DNA of 12,325 nucleotides from Deinococcus sp. (GCF_018260405.1 NZ_JAGLBG010000079.1:1-12325); one strand, 5' to 3'. Positions 1 to 7,008 are shown, counted from the stretch's first letter. The notes: generated by a model from the sequence alone, not told the origin. A program made the numbers and translations.

Positions 1-28
1 TTGGCGTGCTGGAGAGTGTTCATCTCTT

Positions 29-60
29 ATTCTGCACCCAAAAACCTGAGTATGCAGAAT
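29..60. repeat. 8-bp inverted repeat upstream of the first promoter
   Basis: ATTCTGCA at 29-36 is repeated as the exact reverse complement TGCAGAAT at 53-60, with 16 bp between the arms. It lies about 28 bp upstream of the -35 box at 88. Position and spacing would fit a dimeric regulator site or a weak hairpin at the end of an upstream transcript. An 8-bp repeat in AT-rich DNA can arise by chance, so the functional reading is only a suggestion. Confidence 0.3.
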
Positions 61-87
61 TTCGTCCGGGTTTCAATATGCACTCCC

Positions 88-116
88 TTGACAATCTCTG
101 TATATCGGGGTATTCT
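88..116 (+). promoter_or_regulatory. Sigma-70-type promoter (TTGACA, 17 bp, TATTCT)
   Basis: A perfect -35 hexamer TTGACA at 88-93 is followed, after exactly 17 bp, by TATTCT at 111-116 (4 of 6 consensus -10 positions, including the conserved TA and final T). Transcription would begin near 123. It is the best -35/-10 pair in the window and points toward the aminopeptidase gene at 192. Its RNA would meet the hairpin at 128-144 almost at once, so how much of it reaches the gene is uncertain. Confidence 0.6.
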
Positions 117-127
117 TTTCTACATAA

Positions 128-154
128 CCGCTCCAAGTGAGCGGATTTTTATTT
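128..154 (+). terminator. Hairpin plus T-tract just after the 88-116 promoter
   Basis: CCGCTC at 128-133 pairs perfectly with GAGCGG at 139-144 around a 5-nt loop, and is followed by ATTTTTATTT (145-154). This has the form of a small intrinsic terminator. It may end transcripts from the gene left of the window, or prematurely end RNA from the promoter at 88-116. If it does not terminate, it would be a 5'-end stabilising hairpin. The stem is only 6 bp, so its strength is uncertain. Confidence 0.5.
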
Positions 155-179
155 GGCCCTTTGGCCCGCGTCTTAGCCT

Positions 180-185
180 TACAGT
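180..185 (+). promoter_or_regulatory. Start-proximal -10 box (TACAGT) for the M29 aminopeptidase
   Basis: TACAGT fits TANNNT and ends exactly 6 nt before the ATG at 192, the geometry of a leaderless mRNA. There is no good Shine-Dalgarno sequence before this ATG. No convincing -35 is seen at the matching distance. The same arrangement recurs before five other genes in this window, which raises its credibility. Confidence 0.45.
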
Positions 186-191
186 GAAGAC

Positions 192-1430
192 ATGACTTTG
201 GCCGACGAATTTGCGAACAGGCTGGCGCAGTACGCGAAACTGCTCGTTCACACTGGGGTTAATCTGCCCCGGGGCGGCAAGTTGCTGATCGGTGCGCCGC
301 TGGAAGCCGCCCCGCTGGTGCGTGAGGTGGTGCGGGCGGCCTACCAGGCTGGGGCGCTTGACGTGCGCGTGAACTACCACGACGGACATCAGGCGTTGGC
401 GTTTTACCAGAACGGCTCGGGGGAGGCGCTGGCTTACCTGCCGAGTTGGGCCGCGCTGGAAGCCGAAAAGGCCCTGGAAGATGGCTACGCCCGCCTAAGC
501 GTGGTGGGGGAAGACCCCAGCCTGCTGGCGGGCGTGTCGCCGGAGAAAGTCGCGGCCCGCACCAAACTGGTCGCTCAGGCCATGCGGCCCGTTTCCGAGG
601 CGCTGGCGGGCTTTGCGGTCAACTGGTGCGTGGCTGCCATGAGCACCCCGGCCTGGGCCACGCGGGTGTTTCCTGAGCTGCCTGAAACCGGGGCCGTTGC
701 CAGACTCTGGGACGCTATTTTCACAGTGACCCGCGCCGATCAGCCCGATCCGGTGGCCGCCTGGAACATCCATCTGGCCGAACAGGAACGGGTCTGCGCC
801 CTGCTCAACCAGAAACAGTACGCCAGCCTGTACCTGAAATCTGAACTGGGCACCGACCTGACGGTGGGGCTGGCCGAACATCACATCTGGCAGGGCGGCG
901 CGGAGACGGCCCGAAATGGGATTCGCGCCGTGCCCAACCTGCCCACCGACGAAGTCTTTACCATGCCGCACCGTGAGCGCGTGGACGGCTGGGCGGTCGC
1001 CAGCAAGCCCCTGAGTCTGCGTGGGCAACTGATTGAGGGCATTCGCGTGCGCTTCGAGCGGGGCCGGGCAGTCGAGGTTCAGGCCAAAACGGGCCAGGAC
1101 ACCCTGCAAAAGCTGCTGGACACCGACGACGGGGCCGCGCGACTGGGTGAGGTCGCGCTGGTCAAGGCCTCGGCTCCGGTGGCCCAGACGGGCAGGCTGT
1201 TTTTCAATACCCTCTTCGATGAGAACGCGGCCAGCCATATCGCACTGGGCCGCTGCTACCCGACTAATGTGCAGGGCGGTGAACACCCCGAGGCGCTGAA
1301 AGCAGCGGGCGGCAATGACAGCCTGATTCATGTGGACTGGATGATCGGCACGCCCCAGACCGATGTGGACGGCGTAACCGCCAGCGGCGAGCGCGAGGCG
1401 CTGATGCGCGGCGGGGAATGGGTGATCTGA
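192..1430 (+). CDS. M29-family metallo-aminopeptidase (thermophilic aminopeptidase/AmpS type)
   Basis: A 412-residue cytoplasmic enzyme expected to remove N-terminal amino acids from peptides using two metal ions. The full length matches the family (about 410). All six metal/active-site residues of M29 peptidases can be placed with standard spacing: E254 (in TDEVFTMP), E320 (in LGEVALV), H349 and Y356 (in ASHIALGRCY), and H380 and D382 (in LIHVDWMIG). These match the ligand set of Geobacillus aminopeptidase T, each shifted by four residues. There is no signal peptide. The ATG at 192 was chosen because the protein is then full length and a -10 box lies 6 nt upstream. The gene is probably a single transcription unit, as hairpins and a new promoter follow it. 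Its probable role is intracellular peptide turnover; the physiological substrate cannot be read from sequence. Confidence 0.93.
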   Translation: MTLADEFANRLAQYAKLLVHTGVNLPRGGKLLIGAPLEAAPLVREVVRAAYQAGALDVRVNYHDGHQALAFYQNGSGEALAYLPSWAALEAEKALEDGYARLSVVGEDPSLLAGVSPEKVAARTKLVAQAMRPVSEALAGFAVNWCVAAMSTPAWATRVFPELPETGAVARLWDAIFTVTRADQPDPVAAWNIHLAEQERVCALLNQKQYASLYLKSELGTDLTVGLAEHHIWQGGAETARNGIRAVPNLPTDEVFTMPHRERVDGWAVASKPLSLRGQLIEGIRVRFERGRAVEVQAKTGQDTLQKLLDTDDGAARLGEVALVKASAPVAQTGRLFFNTLFDENAASHIALGRCYPTNVQGGEHPEALKAAGGNDSLIHVDWMIGTPQTDVDGVTASGEREALMRGGEWVI

Positions 1431-1435
1431 GAACT

Positions 1436-1489
1436 GGTGAGTAGGTGGTGGTGAGCGGTGACTAGCCTTTAGGGTTTTCTACTCACCGC
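1436..1489 (+). repeat. Hairpin with two competing 5' arms after the aminopeptidase gene
   Basis: GGTGAGTAG (1436-1444) pairs perfectly with CTACTCACC (1479-1487). A second, nearer arm GCGGTGACTAG (1455-1465) pairs with CTACTCACCGC (1479-1489) with a single C-C mismatch. The two 5' arms are near-copies of each other, so either fold is possible. It begins 5 nt after the stop codon but is not followed by a T-run, so it is not a classical intrinsic terminator. It could protect the 3' end of the mRNA. Confidence 0.45.
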
Positions 1490-1506
1490 AGCCCACTAAG
1501 TACACT

Positions 1507-1540
1507 GCGTTTATCTTGTAGATAAACCGCGCGGAGCGCG
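1507..1540. repeat. Two adjacent short hairpins
   Basis: GTTTATC (1509-1515) and GATAAAC (1521-1527) form a perfect 7-bp stem around TTGTA. With one bulged C the stem extends to GCG/CGC at 1507-1509 and 1528-1530. Immediately after it, CGCGC (1528-1532) can pair with GCGCG (1536-1540) around GGA. The first is nearly symmetrical and could equally be a protein-binding palindrome. It lies between the aminopeptidase hairpin and the long stem at 1551-1623. Confidence 0.4.
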
Positions 1541-1550
1541 TAGCAGAAGA

Positions 1551-1623
1551 AAGTACGTTGGAGCGGGAATGGAGAGGTTCCGGTGCTTTCCCGGAATCTC
1601 GCAATGTTAGCTTCAACGTACTT
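1551..1623. repeat. Long stem-loop (14-bp outer stem, nested 10-bp inner stem)
   Basis: Positions 1551-1564 pair with 1610-1623 over 14 bp, with one G-U pair. The core AAGTACGTTG/CAACGTACTT is a perfect 10 bp. Inside, GAGA (1572-1575) plus TTCCGG (1578-1583) pair with CCGGAA plus TCTC (1591-1600), leaving a two-G bulge and a 7-nt loop. An alternative inner pairing is GGGAA (1565-1569) with TTCCC (1588-1592). This is far more structure than chance suggests. It may be a small non-coding RNA, a miniature mobile repeat or a genome-wide extragenic repeat; no transposase or target duplication is visible. It ends just before the -10 box of the next gene. Confidence 0.6.
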
Positions 1624-1630
1624 AACCACT

Positions 1631-1636
1631 TACAAT
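1631..1636 (+). promoter_or_regulatory. -10 box (TACAAT) of a leaderless promoter, prolyl isomerase gene
   Basis: TACAAT matches the -10 consensus at 5 of 6 positions and ends 7 nt before the ATG at 1644. Transcription would therefore start at or next to that A. The earlier in-frame ATG at 1635 overlaps this box and would not be in such a transcript. No ribosome-binding site precedes either ATG. The -35 region falls in the 3' arm of the 1551-1623 stem and has only a poor match to consensus. Confidence 0.55.
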
Positions 1637-1643
1637 GCAGTTC

Positions 1644-2216
<573 letters not shown>

Positions 2217-2234
2217 ACTTTCGGTGATCCAATC

Positions 2235-2261
2235 AGCTCCGGCCCAGGCTGGGGCTTTTTT
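2235..2261 (+). terminator. Intrinsic terminator of the prolyl isomerase gene
   Basis: AGCTCC (2235-2240) pairs with GGGGCT (2251-2256), including one G-U, around a 10-nt loop. It is followed by an uninterrupted T-run at 2256-2261. It lies 18 nt after the stop codon, as expected for a rho-independent terminator. Confidence 0.65.
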
Positions 2262-2303
2262 GTTAGACGGACTTTGTCTGTTTTGTTGCCAACTGCGTTC
2301 CCA

Positions 2304-2445
2304 ACCCGGAATCACACCGGGTGGCCACCTCCACGCCCGGAAGCCGCTTTGCTGCTACTCGCCTCCGCACGCATTGAATCCAGAACGGCCCGGTTCAATC
2401 GGCAGTCTGTAGACCAACCTCGCTGCGACTTTCGCCGGAGGTCTA
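2304..2445. repeat. Short dyads in the 2262-2451 intergenic stretch
   Basis: This non-coding stretch before the phosphatase gene contains ACCCGG/CCGGGT (2304-2309 and 2317-2322, 7-nt loop). It also contains a nested dyad TAGACC/GGTCTA (2410-2415 and 2440-2445) enclosing GCGA/TCGC (2425-2428 and 2432-2435). The second dyad ends 6 bp before the proposed -10 box of the phosphatase gene, so an operator role is conceivable. The arms are only 4-6 bp and could be chance. I see no gene here. Confidence 0.25.
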
Positions 2446-2451
2446 GTGTTC

Positions 2452-2457
2452 TATCCT
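2452..2457 (+). promoter_or_regulatory. -10 box (TATCCT) before the phosphatase gene
   Basis: TATCCT (TANNNT form) ends 5 nt before the ATG at 2463, consistent with a leaderless mRNA. The nearest Shine-Dalgarno-like sequence, GGAGGT at 2437-2442, is 20 nt from the ATG. That is too far to serve it and would lie upstream of the predicted transcript start. No clear -35 is seen. Confidence 0.45.
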
Positions 2458-2462
2458 GAGCT

Positions 2463-2927
2463 ATGCCGCTACGCGTTCTGGCCCTCTGTCTGGGGAATAT
2501 CTGCCGCTCGCCTGTGGCCGAGGCGCTGATCCGGCGCGAACTGGCTGCCGCTGGCCTAGACGCTGTAGTGGACAGCGCCGGAACCGGGGCGTGGCACGTC
2601 GGCAATCCCGCCGACCCGCGCAGCCAGAAGGTGGCCCACCAGCACGGCCTAGAGCTGACGGGTACGGCGCGGCAACTGGCTCCCGCCGATTACGGCGAGC
2701 AGGACATCATTCTGGCGATGGACCGGAGCAATCTAGAGCGTGCCCGGCGTCTGGCCCCACCCACGGCCAGGGCAAAAATCCTGCTGATGCGCGACTTTGA
2801 CCCCGAGGCCCCCGGCGAGTGCGTGCCTGATCCGTATTACGGCGGCCCCGACGGTTTTGGGGACATGTACCGGATGCTAGAACGCAGCGCCCGCGAGTTT
2901 GCGCGGCGGGTGGCGGCGGGTCATTAA
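2463..2927 (+). CDS. Low-molecular-weight protein-tyrosine phosphatase
   Basis: A 154-residue cytoplasmic phosphatase expected to remove phosphate from protein phosphotyrosine through a cysteinyl-phosphate intermediate. The signature P-loop CLGNICRS sits at residues 9-16, with nucleophile C9 and phosphate-binding R15. The second cysteine C14 is the one that often forms a protective disulfide with C9 under oxidation. The general-acid loop DPYYGG lies at 123-128, with D123 and the Tyr pair Y125-Y126. Length is typical for the family (about 150). The ATG at 2463 is right: the P-loop begins only eight residues in, as usual. It stands 50 bp before menG, which seems to have its own promoter. No tyrosine kinase is in the window, so the partner is unknown. 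Arsenate reductases of the same fold normally carry extra C-terminal cysteines that are absent here. Confidence 0.95.
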   Translation: MPLRVLALCLGNICRSPVAEALIRRELAAAGLDAVVDSAGTGAWHVGNPADPRSQKVAHQHGLELTGTARQLAPADYGEQDIILAMDRSNLERARRLAPPTARAKILLMRDFDPEAPGECVPDPYYGGPDGFGDMYRMLERSAREFARRVAAGH

Positions 2928-2964
2928 TTCTGAAGGCTTGTGGGTGCCGGGCCGCCTGACAGAC

Positions 2965-2970
2965 TAGAAT
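2965..2970 (+). promoter_or_regulatory. -10 box (TAGAAT) of a leaderless promoter, menG
   Basis: TAGAAT matches the -10 consensus at 5 of 6 positions and ends 7 nt before the ATG at 2978. The intervening CGGCCCC cannot act as a Shine-Dalgarno sequence. This suggests menG has its own leaderless transcript despite lying only 50 bp after the phosphatase gene. The -35 region is a poor match. Confidence 0.5.
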
Positions 2971-2977
2971 CGGCCCC

Positions 2978-3706
2978 ATGACTCCGGCTCCCAGAAAGCC
3001 CCCGGTGGGCGACAGGCAGGACAAGGGCCAGGACGTGCAGGCCATGTTCGCCAGCATCGCGCCGCGTTACGACCTGCTCAACCGCGTGCTCAGCCTGGGC
3101 ATCGACCGGCTATGGCGCAGGGAAGCTGCCGCCGAGGCCCTGGCCCACAGCCCCCGTACTCTGCTTGACATGGCGACCGGCACCGCCGACTTCGCCATCG
3201 AACTTGCGACCCGTGCGCCGGGCCTCAAGCTGACCGCCAGCGACTTCGTACCCGAGATGCTGGACATCGGGCGTCAGAAGGCCGGGGCGCGGCACCTGGA
3301 CATCAAATTCGAGGAAGGCGACGCACTGCACCTGCCGTATCCCGACGCCAGTTTCGACGCGGTCACCTGCGCCTTCGGCTTTCGCAACTTTGCCGACTAC
3401 GCCGCTGGCCTCTCCGAGATGTGGCGGGTGCTGACGCCCGGTGGCCGCGCCGTGATTCTAGAGTTTCCGCCGCCAGCCCAGGGACTGTTCGGATCGCTGT
3501 TCCGCTTTTACTTTCGCCAGATTCTGCCGCGTATCGGGGCGGTGGTCAGCGGCAACGCCGACGCCTACACCTACCTGCCCGAAAGCGTGCTGGCTTTTCC
3601 CGACCCCGAGCGTCTTGCCCAGCTTATGCGGGCCACCGGCTTCCGTACCCGCTACAGGCTGCTGACCTTCGGCGTCGCGGCGATTCACGTGGGCGACAAG
3701 CGCTGA
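2978..3706 (+). CDS. menG: Demethylmenaquinone methyltransferase (UbiE/MenG family)
   Basis: A 242-residue SAM-dependent C-methyltransferase expected to make the last step of menaquinone synthesis by methylating demethylmenaquinone. UbiE-family landmarks appear in order: VQAMFASIAPRYDLLNRVLS (20-39), the SAM-binding motif LLDMATGTADFA (62-73), the acidic strand SDFVPEML (88-95), GDALHLPYPDASFDAVT (114-130), FGFRNFAD (133-140) and WRVLTPGGRAVILEF (149-163). Length is standard. Deinococci are known to use menaquinone and not ubiquinone, so the MenG role is preferred over the dual UbiE role; this rests on organism inference. The ATG at 2978 follows a -10 box by 7 nt. The first 18 residues are a polar extension. 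It is the last plus-strand gene before a shared terminator. Confidence 0.92.
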   Translation: MTPAPRKPPVGDRQDKGQDVQAMFASIAPRYDLLNRVLSLGIDRLWRREAAAEALAHSPRTLLDMATGTADFAIELATRAPGLKLTASDFVPEMLDIGRQKAGARHLDIKFEEGDALHLPYPDASFDAVTCAFGFRNFADYAAGLSEMWRVLTPGGRAVILEFPPPAQGLFGSLFRFYFRQILPRIGAVVSGNADAYTYLPESVLAFPDPERLAQLMRATGFRTRYRLLTFGVAAIHVGDKR

Positions 3707-3726
3707 AGCCCGAGCAGCACGAAAGA

Positions 3727-3770
3727 AGAAAAACGGAACCCCTGGCTAAGCGGCTGGGGTTGCGTCTTTT
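3727..3770. terminator. Bidirectional terminator between menG and the dehydrogenase gene
   Basis: AACCCC (3737-3742) pairs with GGGGTT (3756-3761) around a 13-nt loop. The stem can extend through ACG/CGT across a G-G mismatch (3733-3735 and 3763-3765). On the plus strand it is followed by TTTT at 3767-3770; on the minus strand it is followed by a T-run opposite 3729-3733. It sits between the two convergent stop codons, so it probably ends both transcripts. Confidence 0.7.
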
Positions 3771-3780
3771 CGTTCAGCCC

Positions 3781-4941
3781 TTATTCCAGGGCACCCAACC
3801 CGGTCAGGTGCCGCCCGACGATCAGGGTGTGGATGTCGTGGGTGCCCTCATAGGTGTCCACCGTTTCGAGGTTCAGCATGTGGCGAATAACCGGGTACTC
3901 GGTCGTGATTCCGTTGCCGCCGTGCATCTCGCGGGCCAGGCGTGCGCCTTGCAGGGCGACCCTCACGTTGTTGCGCTTGGCGTAGCTCACCTGAGCAAAA
4001 TTCATCTGGTGGGCGTCCTTGAGCTGCCCCAACCGCCACGCCAGCAACAGCCCGGTGGTGTGGTCAGTTGCCATGCGCACCAGTTTGTCCTGCACCAGCT
4101 GGCGCGAGGCAATGGGCTTGCCAAAGGTCGTGCGGTCGGTGGTGTAGTCCAGGCTGGCCTGTAAGACGGCTTCCAGCGCCCCCAGCGCCCCCCAGGCAAT
4201 GCCGAAGCGGGCCGAGGTCAGACACGACAGCGGCGACCCCAGGCCCCGGCTGCCCGGCAGCAGGTTTTCGGCGGGAATGCGGCAGTCTTCGAGGACGATT
4301 TCGCCGGTCACTGAAGCCCGCAGACTCATCTTGCGGGTGATCTTGGGCGCATGAAAGCCCTTGGTGTCGGTGGGCACTGTGAAGCCGCGAATGACGCCCT
4401 CGTCGTCTTTGGCCCAGACCACCGCCACGTCGGCAGCGGGGCTGTTGGTAATCCACATCTTGCTGCCGTTAAGCACGTAGTCGCCGCCGTCCTTGCGGGC
4501 ACGGGTACGCATCGCGCCGGGGTCGGAGCCGCCGTCGGGTTCGGTCAGGCCGAAGCAGCCGATTAGTTCGCCCGAGGCCAGCCCCGGCAGCCAGCGCCGT
4601 TTTTGCTCCTCGCTGCCGTACTCGTTAATCGGGAACATAACCAGACTGCCCTGCACGCTGGCGGCACTACGCAGCCCGCTGTCCACGCGCTCCAGTTCGT
4701 ACATCATCGCGCCGTAAGCGCTGTAGCTGGTGCCTGCGCCGCCGTACTCCTCGGGCACGGTCGGCCCCAGCAGGCCCATCTGCCCGAAACTTTTCATCAC
4801 GTCTTTCACCGGTAGCTCTGCGCTGTCCCACCAATCGGCAATGTGGGGCAGCAGCTCGGCGTCGCAGTAGCTCCGGACAGTCTCGCGGATCTGGCGTTCG
4901 TCGGGTTGCAGCAGGTCAAATACTTTGAATTCGTCGAACAT
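3781..4941 (-). CDS. gcdH: Glutaryl-CoA dehydrogenase-like acyl-CoA dehydrogenase
   Basis: A 386-residue FAD enzyme expected to oxidise and decarboxylate glutaryl-CoA to crotonyl-CoA, passing electrons to electron-transfer flavoprotein. Acyl-CoA dehydrogenase features: flavin/substrate loop CFGLTEPDGGSDPG (129-142), WITNS (163-167), DRTTFGKPI (269-277), MHGGNGI (339-345) and catalytic base E365 in YEGTHDIH (364-371). Subfamily clues are R91 in ERVDSGLRSAASVQ (84-97), which matches the arginine that holds the distal carboxylate in glutaryl-CoA dehydrogenases, and the YEGTHDIH form around the base. The reading frame is open to 4983, but the ATG at 4941 gives the usual length and has GAGGT 7 nt upstream. 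The adjacent CoA-transferase supports a glutarate role. The last gene of a minus-strand group. Another short-chain acyl-CoA substrate remains possible. Confidence 0.85.
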   Translation of the reverse strand: MFDEFKVFDLLQPDERQIRETVRSYCDAELLPHIADWWDSAELPVKDVMKSFGQMGLLGPTVPEEYGGAGTSYSAYGAMMYELERVDSGLRSAASVQGSLVMFPINEYGSEEQKRRWLPGLASGELIGCFGLTEPDGGSDPGAMRTRARKDGGDYVLNGSKMWITNSPAADVAVVWAKDDEGVIRGFTVPTDTKGFHAPKITRKMSLRASVTGEIVLEDCRIPAENLLPGSRGLGSPLSCLTSARFGIAWGALGALEAVLQASLDYTTDRTTFGKPIASRQLVQDKLVRMATDHTTGLLLAWRLGQLKDAHQMNFAQVSYAKRNNVRVALQGARLAREMHGGNGITTEYPVIRHMLNLETVDTYEGTHDIHTLIVGRHLTGLGALE

Positions 4942-5036
4942 TATGTGTACCTCGTCGGAGGGGTGCCCCAGCAAAAGGGACAAAGAGAGACTGGCTAACT
5001 GGCTGGCTGAATTAAAGAATAAGGGAAAAGGGCGGC

Positions 5037-6227
5037 TCAGGACGGTTCGGGGGCTGTGCGGCCCAGCTCGGCCAGGATTTCGGCGGTGTGCTGGCCCGGC
5101 GTGGGCGGGGCGCGGCGCACCGGCGGGCGCACCCCCCCAAAGTCCCAGGGCGGCGAGGTAACGGTGGTTTCGCCCAGGGTAGGGTGCGGCACCGTCACGG
5201 CGACCCCTCGGGCCTGCACGTGGGGGTCTTCAAAGACTTCTTTGATGGTATAGACCGGGCCGCACGGCACGCCCGCCGCGTCGAGCCGCCGCGTGATCTC
5301 GGCCCGCGTGAAGCGCCGCAGCCCCGGCAGCAGCTCGGTGTTCAGGGCGGCGCGGTGATCCACCCGGCCCTCGTTGGTGGCGTAGTCGGGGTTGGCAAGC
5401 AGCGCGGTAAATTCCAGCGCCGCGCAGAACTTGCGCCACAGGCTGTCATTGCCCACCGCCAGATTGATCATGCCGTCGCTGCACTCGAAAGTGCCGTAGG
5501 GCACGATGCTGGCGTGATCGTTGCCCTGGGTTTTGGGAATCTCGCCGCCCGCGAGGTAGCGGCTGATCTGGCTGGTGCCCAGCGCGATCACGCCTTCGAG
5601 CAGATTCACGTCGATGCGCTGGCCTTCTCCGGTGCGCTCGCGGGCATACAGCGCGGCCAGAATGCCCTGGGTTATCAGTGCCCCGGCGAACACGTCAGCC
5701 ACCGCTACGCCCACCCGCTGCGGGTCGCGGCCCTGCTCGCCGTTGTAGCTCATCAGGCCGCCCATGCCCTGCGCGATCACGTCGTAGCCGGGGCGGTCAC
5801 GGTACGGCCCGCTTTGCCCGAAGCCCGAGATACTCGCGTAGATCAGGCGGGGAAACTCGGCGTGCAGCCGCTCCCAGCTCAGTCCCAGCCTGTCGAAAGT
5901 GCCGGGCCGGAAGTTCTCGACCACGATGTCCGCCGAAGCAATCAGGGCGTGGGCCGCCGCGAAATCCTCTGCGTTCTTGAGATCTAGCAGAATACTCCGC
6001 TTGTTGCGGTTGACACTCAGAAAATAGGTGCTTTCGCAGGCGTCGCCGCGCTGCATAAAAGGTGGCCCCCAGCTGCGCGTGTCGTCGCCCTGCGGCGGCT
6101 CGACCTTGATCACGTCGGCGCCGAGGTCGCCCAGCAGCATGGTGCAAAACGGCCCCGTCAGCACGCGGGTAAAGTCGGCAACTTTGAGCCCGGCAAGTGG
6201 CAAGGCAGCGGAAAAGTCTTGAGTCAT
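5037..6227 (-). CDS. Family III (CaiB/BaiF) acyl-CoA transferase
   Basis: A 396-residue enzyme that moves CoA between carboxylic acids. The N-terminal PLAGLKVADFTRVLTGPFCT (10-29), the Rossmann segment LGDLGADVIKVEPPQGDDTR (32-51), NRNKRSILLDLK (73-84) and VVENFRPG (102-109) are family hallmarks. The catalytic aspartate is D149 in RPGYDVIAQGMGGLM (145-159). Upstream codons stay open far into tatD, but that stretch translates as a shadow of tatD. The true start is the ATG at 6227, 16 nt after the tatD stop, with only a weak GGCGGG-like RBS, suggesting readthrough or coupling from tatD. The next gene, 95 bp on, is a glutaryl-CoA dehydrogenase homologue. Similar pairs in other bacteria and the human SUGCT enzyme make succinyl-CoA:glutarate CoA-transferase the likeliest activity. 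The acid specificity is inferred from context only. Confidence 0.88.
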   Translation of the reverse strand: MTQDFSAALPLAGLKVADFTRVLTGPFCTMLLGDLGADVIKVEPPQGDDTRSWGPPFMQRGDACESTYFLSVNRNKRSILLDLKNAEDFAAAHALIASADIVVENFRPGTFDRLGLSWERLHAEFPRLIYASISGFGQSGPYRDRPGYDVIAQGMGGLMSYNGEQGRDPQRVGVAVADVFAGALITQGILAALYARERTGEGQRIDVNLLEGVIALGTSQISRYLAGGEIPKTQGNDHASIVPYGTFECSDGMINLAVGNDSLWRKFCAALEFTALLANPDYATNEGRVDHRAALNTELLPGLRRFTRAEITRRLDAAGVPCGPVYTIKEVFEDPHVQARGVAVTVPHPTLGETTVTSPPWDFGGVRPPVRRAPPTPGQHTAEILAELGRTAPEPS

Positions 6228-6243
6228 GTGGCTGCCCGCCAGT

Positions 6244-7008
6244 CTACGCCCGTTCCAGCTGGTAGACCGTGCGGGCGTTGGTCTCCGTAATCCGCTCAAG
6301 TTCACTGACCTCCAGTCCACGTAACTCAGCGATGAATTCCAGCGTGTAGCGCACGTAGCCGGGGCGGTTGGGCCTGCCGCGTTTGGGCACCGGGGCCAGA
6401 AACGGCGCGTCGGTTTCGACCAGTAAATGTCCGAGTGGCACGGCTTTTGCCGCCGCCTGAATCTCGGCGGCGTTCTTATAGGTCGTGTTGCCCGCAAAGC
6501 CGAAGTAGGCCCCGCGTTCCAGACCATACTCCAGCATCCCGGCGTGCCCGCTGAAACAGTGAAAGATGACCTGTACGCCGGGACAGTTCCGCAGCACGTC
6601 CATGACGCCCCGGTGCGCCGATTCCTGGCCCTGCTTGTCGCGGGTGTGGATAACCAGCGGTTTGCTGGTGCACCGGGCCAGCTCCAGCTGCCACTCGAAG
6701 GCGGCGAGCTGCTGCGGGCGCTTGGAAGCGTCCCAGTAGTCGTCCAAGCCGCTTTCACCGATGCCGACCACACGCGGGTGCAAGAGCAGCGCTTCGATTC
6801 CGGTGCGCAGTTCGGGCGAGTCCTGATCCGTGTCGGTCGGGTGCAGTCCGGCGGTGGCCCACACGTCCGGAAACTGTTCGGCCAGGGCCACGGCGTTGCG
6901 GGCGTGTTCCAGGTTCGCGCCGATGCAGACCAGGCCACTCAGGCCCAATTCGCCGCGTGCCGAGGCCGGGTCTTCGAGGTAATCGAGGTGGGTGTGCGAG
7001 TCGAACAT
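6244..7008 (-). CDS. tatD: TatD-family metal-dependent hydrolase (DNase)
   Basis: A 254-residue amidohydrolase-fold protein; TatD enzymes act as metal-dependent 3'-5' exonucleases or related hydrolases in the cytoplasm. Metal and active-site motifs are complete: SHTHLD (4-9, ligands H5 and H7), GLHP (54-57), GIGESGLD (82-89, bridging E85), VIHTRD (119-124, H121), FHCFSG (149-154, H150) and VETDAPFLAP (197-206, D200). Length is typical (about 255-260). The ATG at 7008 lets SHTHLD begin at residue 4, as in the family, and a -10 box lies 6 nt upstream. It is the first gene of a minus-strand group and is divergent from the LptC-like gene. It has no evident functional tie to glutarate breakdown. 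In Deinococcus a role in DNA repair or degradation is plausible but not shown here. Confidence 0.93.
   Translation of the reverse strand: MFDSHTHLDYLEDPASARGELGLSGLVCIGANLEHARNAVALAEQFPDVWATAGLHPTDTDQDSPELRTGIEALLLHPRVVGIGESGLDDYWDASKRPQQLAAFEWQLELARCTSKPLVIHTRDKQGQESAHRGVMDVLRNCPGVQVIFHCFSGHAGMLEYGLERGAYFGFAGNTTYKNAAEIQAAAKAVPLGHLLVETDAPFLAPVPKRGRPNRPGYVRYTLEFIAELRGLEVSELERITETNARTVYQLERA

Noticed and set aside
1..195. 64-codon plus-strand frame at the left edge
   Set aside because: Begins at the window edge with TTG, is AT-rich unlike the real genes, runs across the promoter, hairpin and -10 box, and resembles no family I know.
495..1331. 278-codon minus-strand frame
   Set aside because: Antisense shadow of the M29 aminopeptidase, whose catalytic residues are all intact on the plus strand.
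1551..1623. Insertion sequence or IS200/IS605-type end
   Set aside because: Strong hairpin, but no transposase, target duplication or second end could be seen, so it is kept as an unexplained stem-loop.
2437..2448. GGAGGT followed by GTG at 2446 as a start for the phosphatase
   Set aside because: The GTG is out of frame with the phosphatase and its frame shows no family features; the motif is also 20 nt from the true ATG.
2312..2605. 97-codon minus-strand frame in the spacer before the phosphatase gene
   Set aside because: Overlaps the phosphatase P-loop coding region antisense, is Ser/Arg/Ala-rich with no recognisable domain, and no convincing start signal was seen.
4942..4983. Longer dehydrogenase start at 4983
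   Set aside because: Adds 14 unrelated residues; the ATG at 4941 has a good GAGGT site 7 nt upstream and gives the normal family length.
5088..5987. 299-codon plus-strand frame
   Set aside because: Antisense shadow of the CoA-transferase; His/Ala/Val/Gly-rich composition with no domain.
6228..6938. N-terminal extension of the CoA-transferase (633-codon frame)
   Set aside because: The extra 237 codons are the wrong-frame shadow of tatD; the family N-terminus begins just after ATG 6227.
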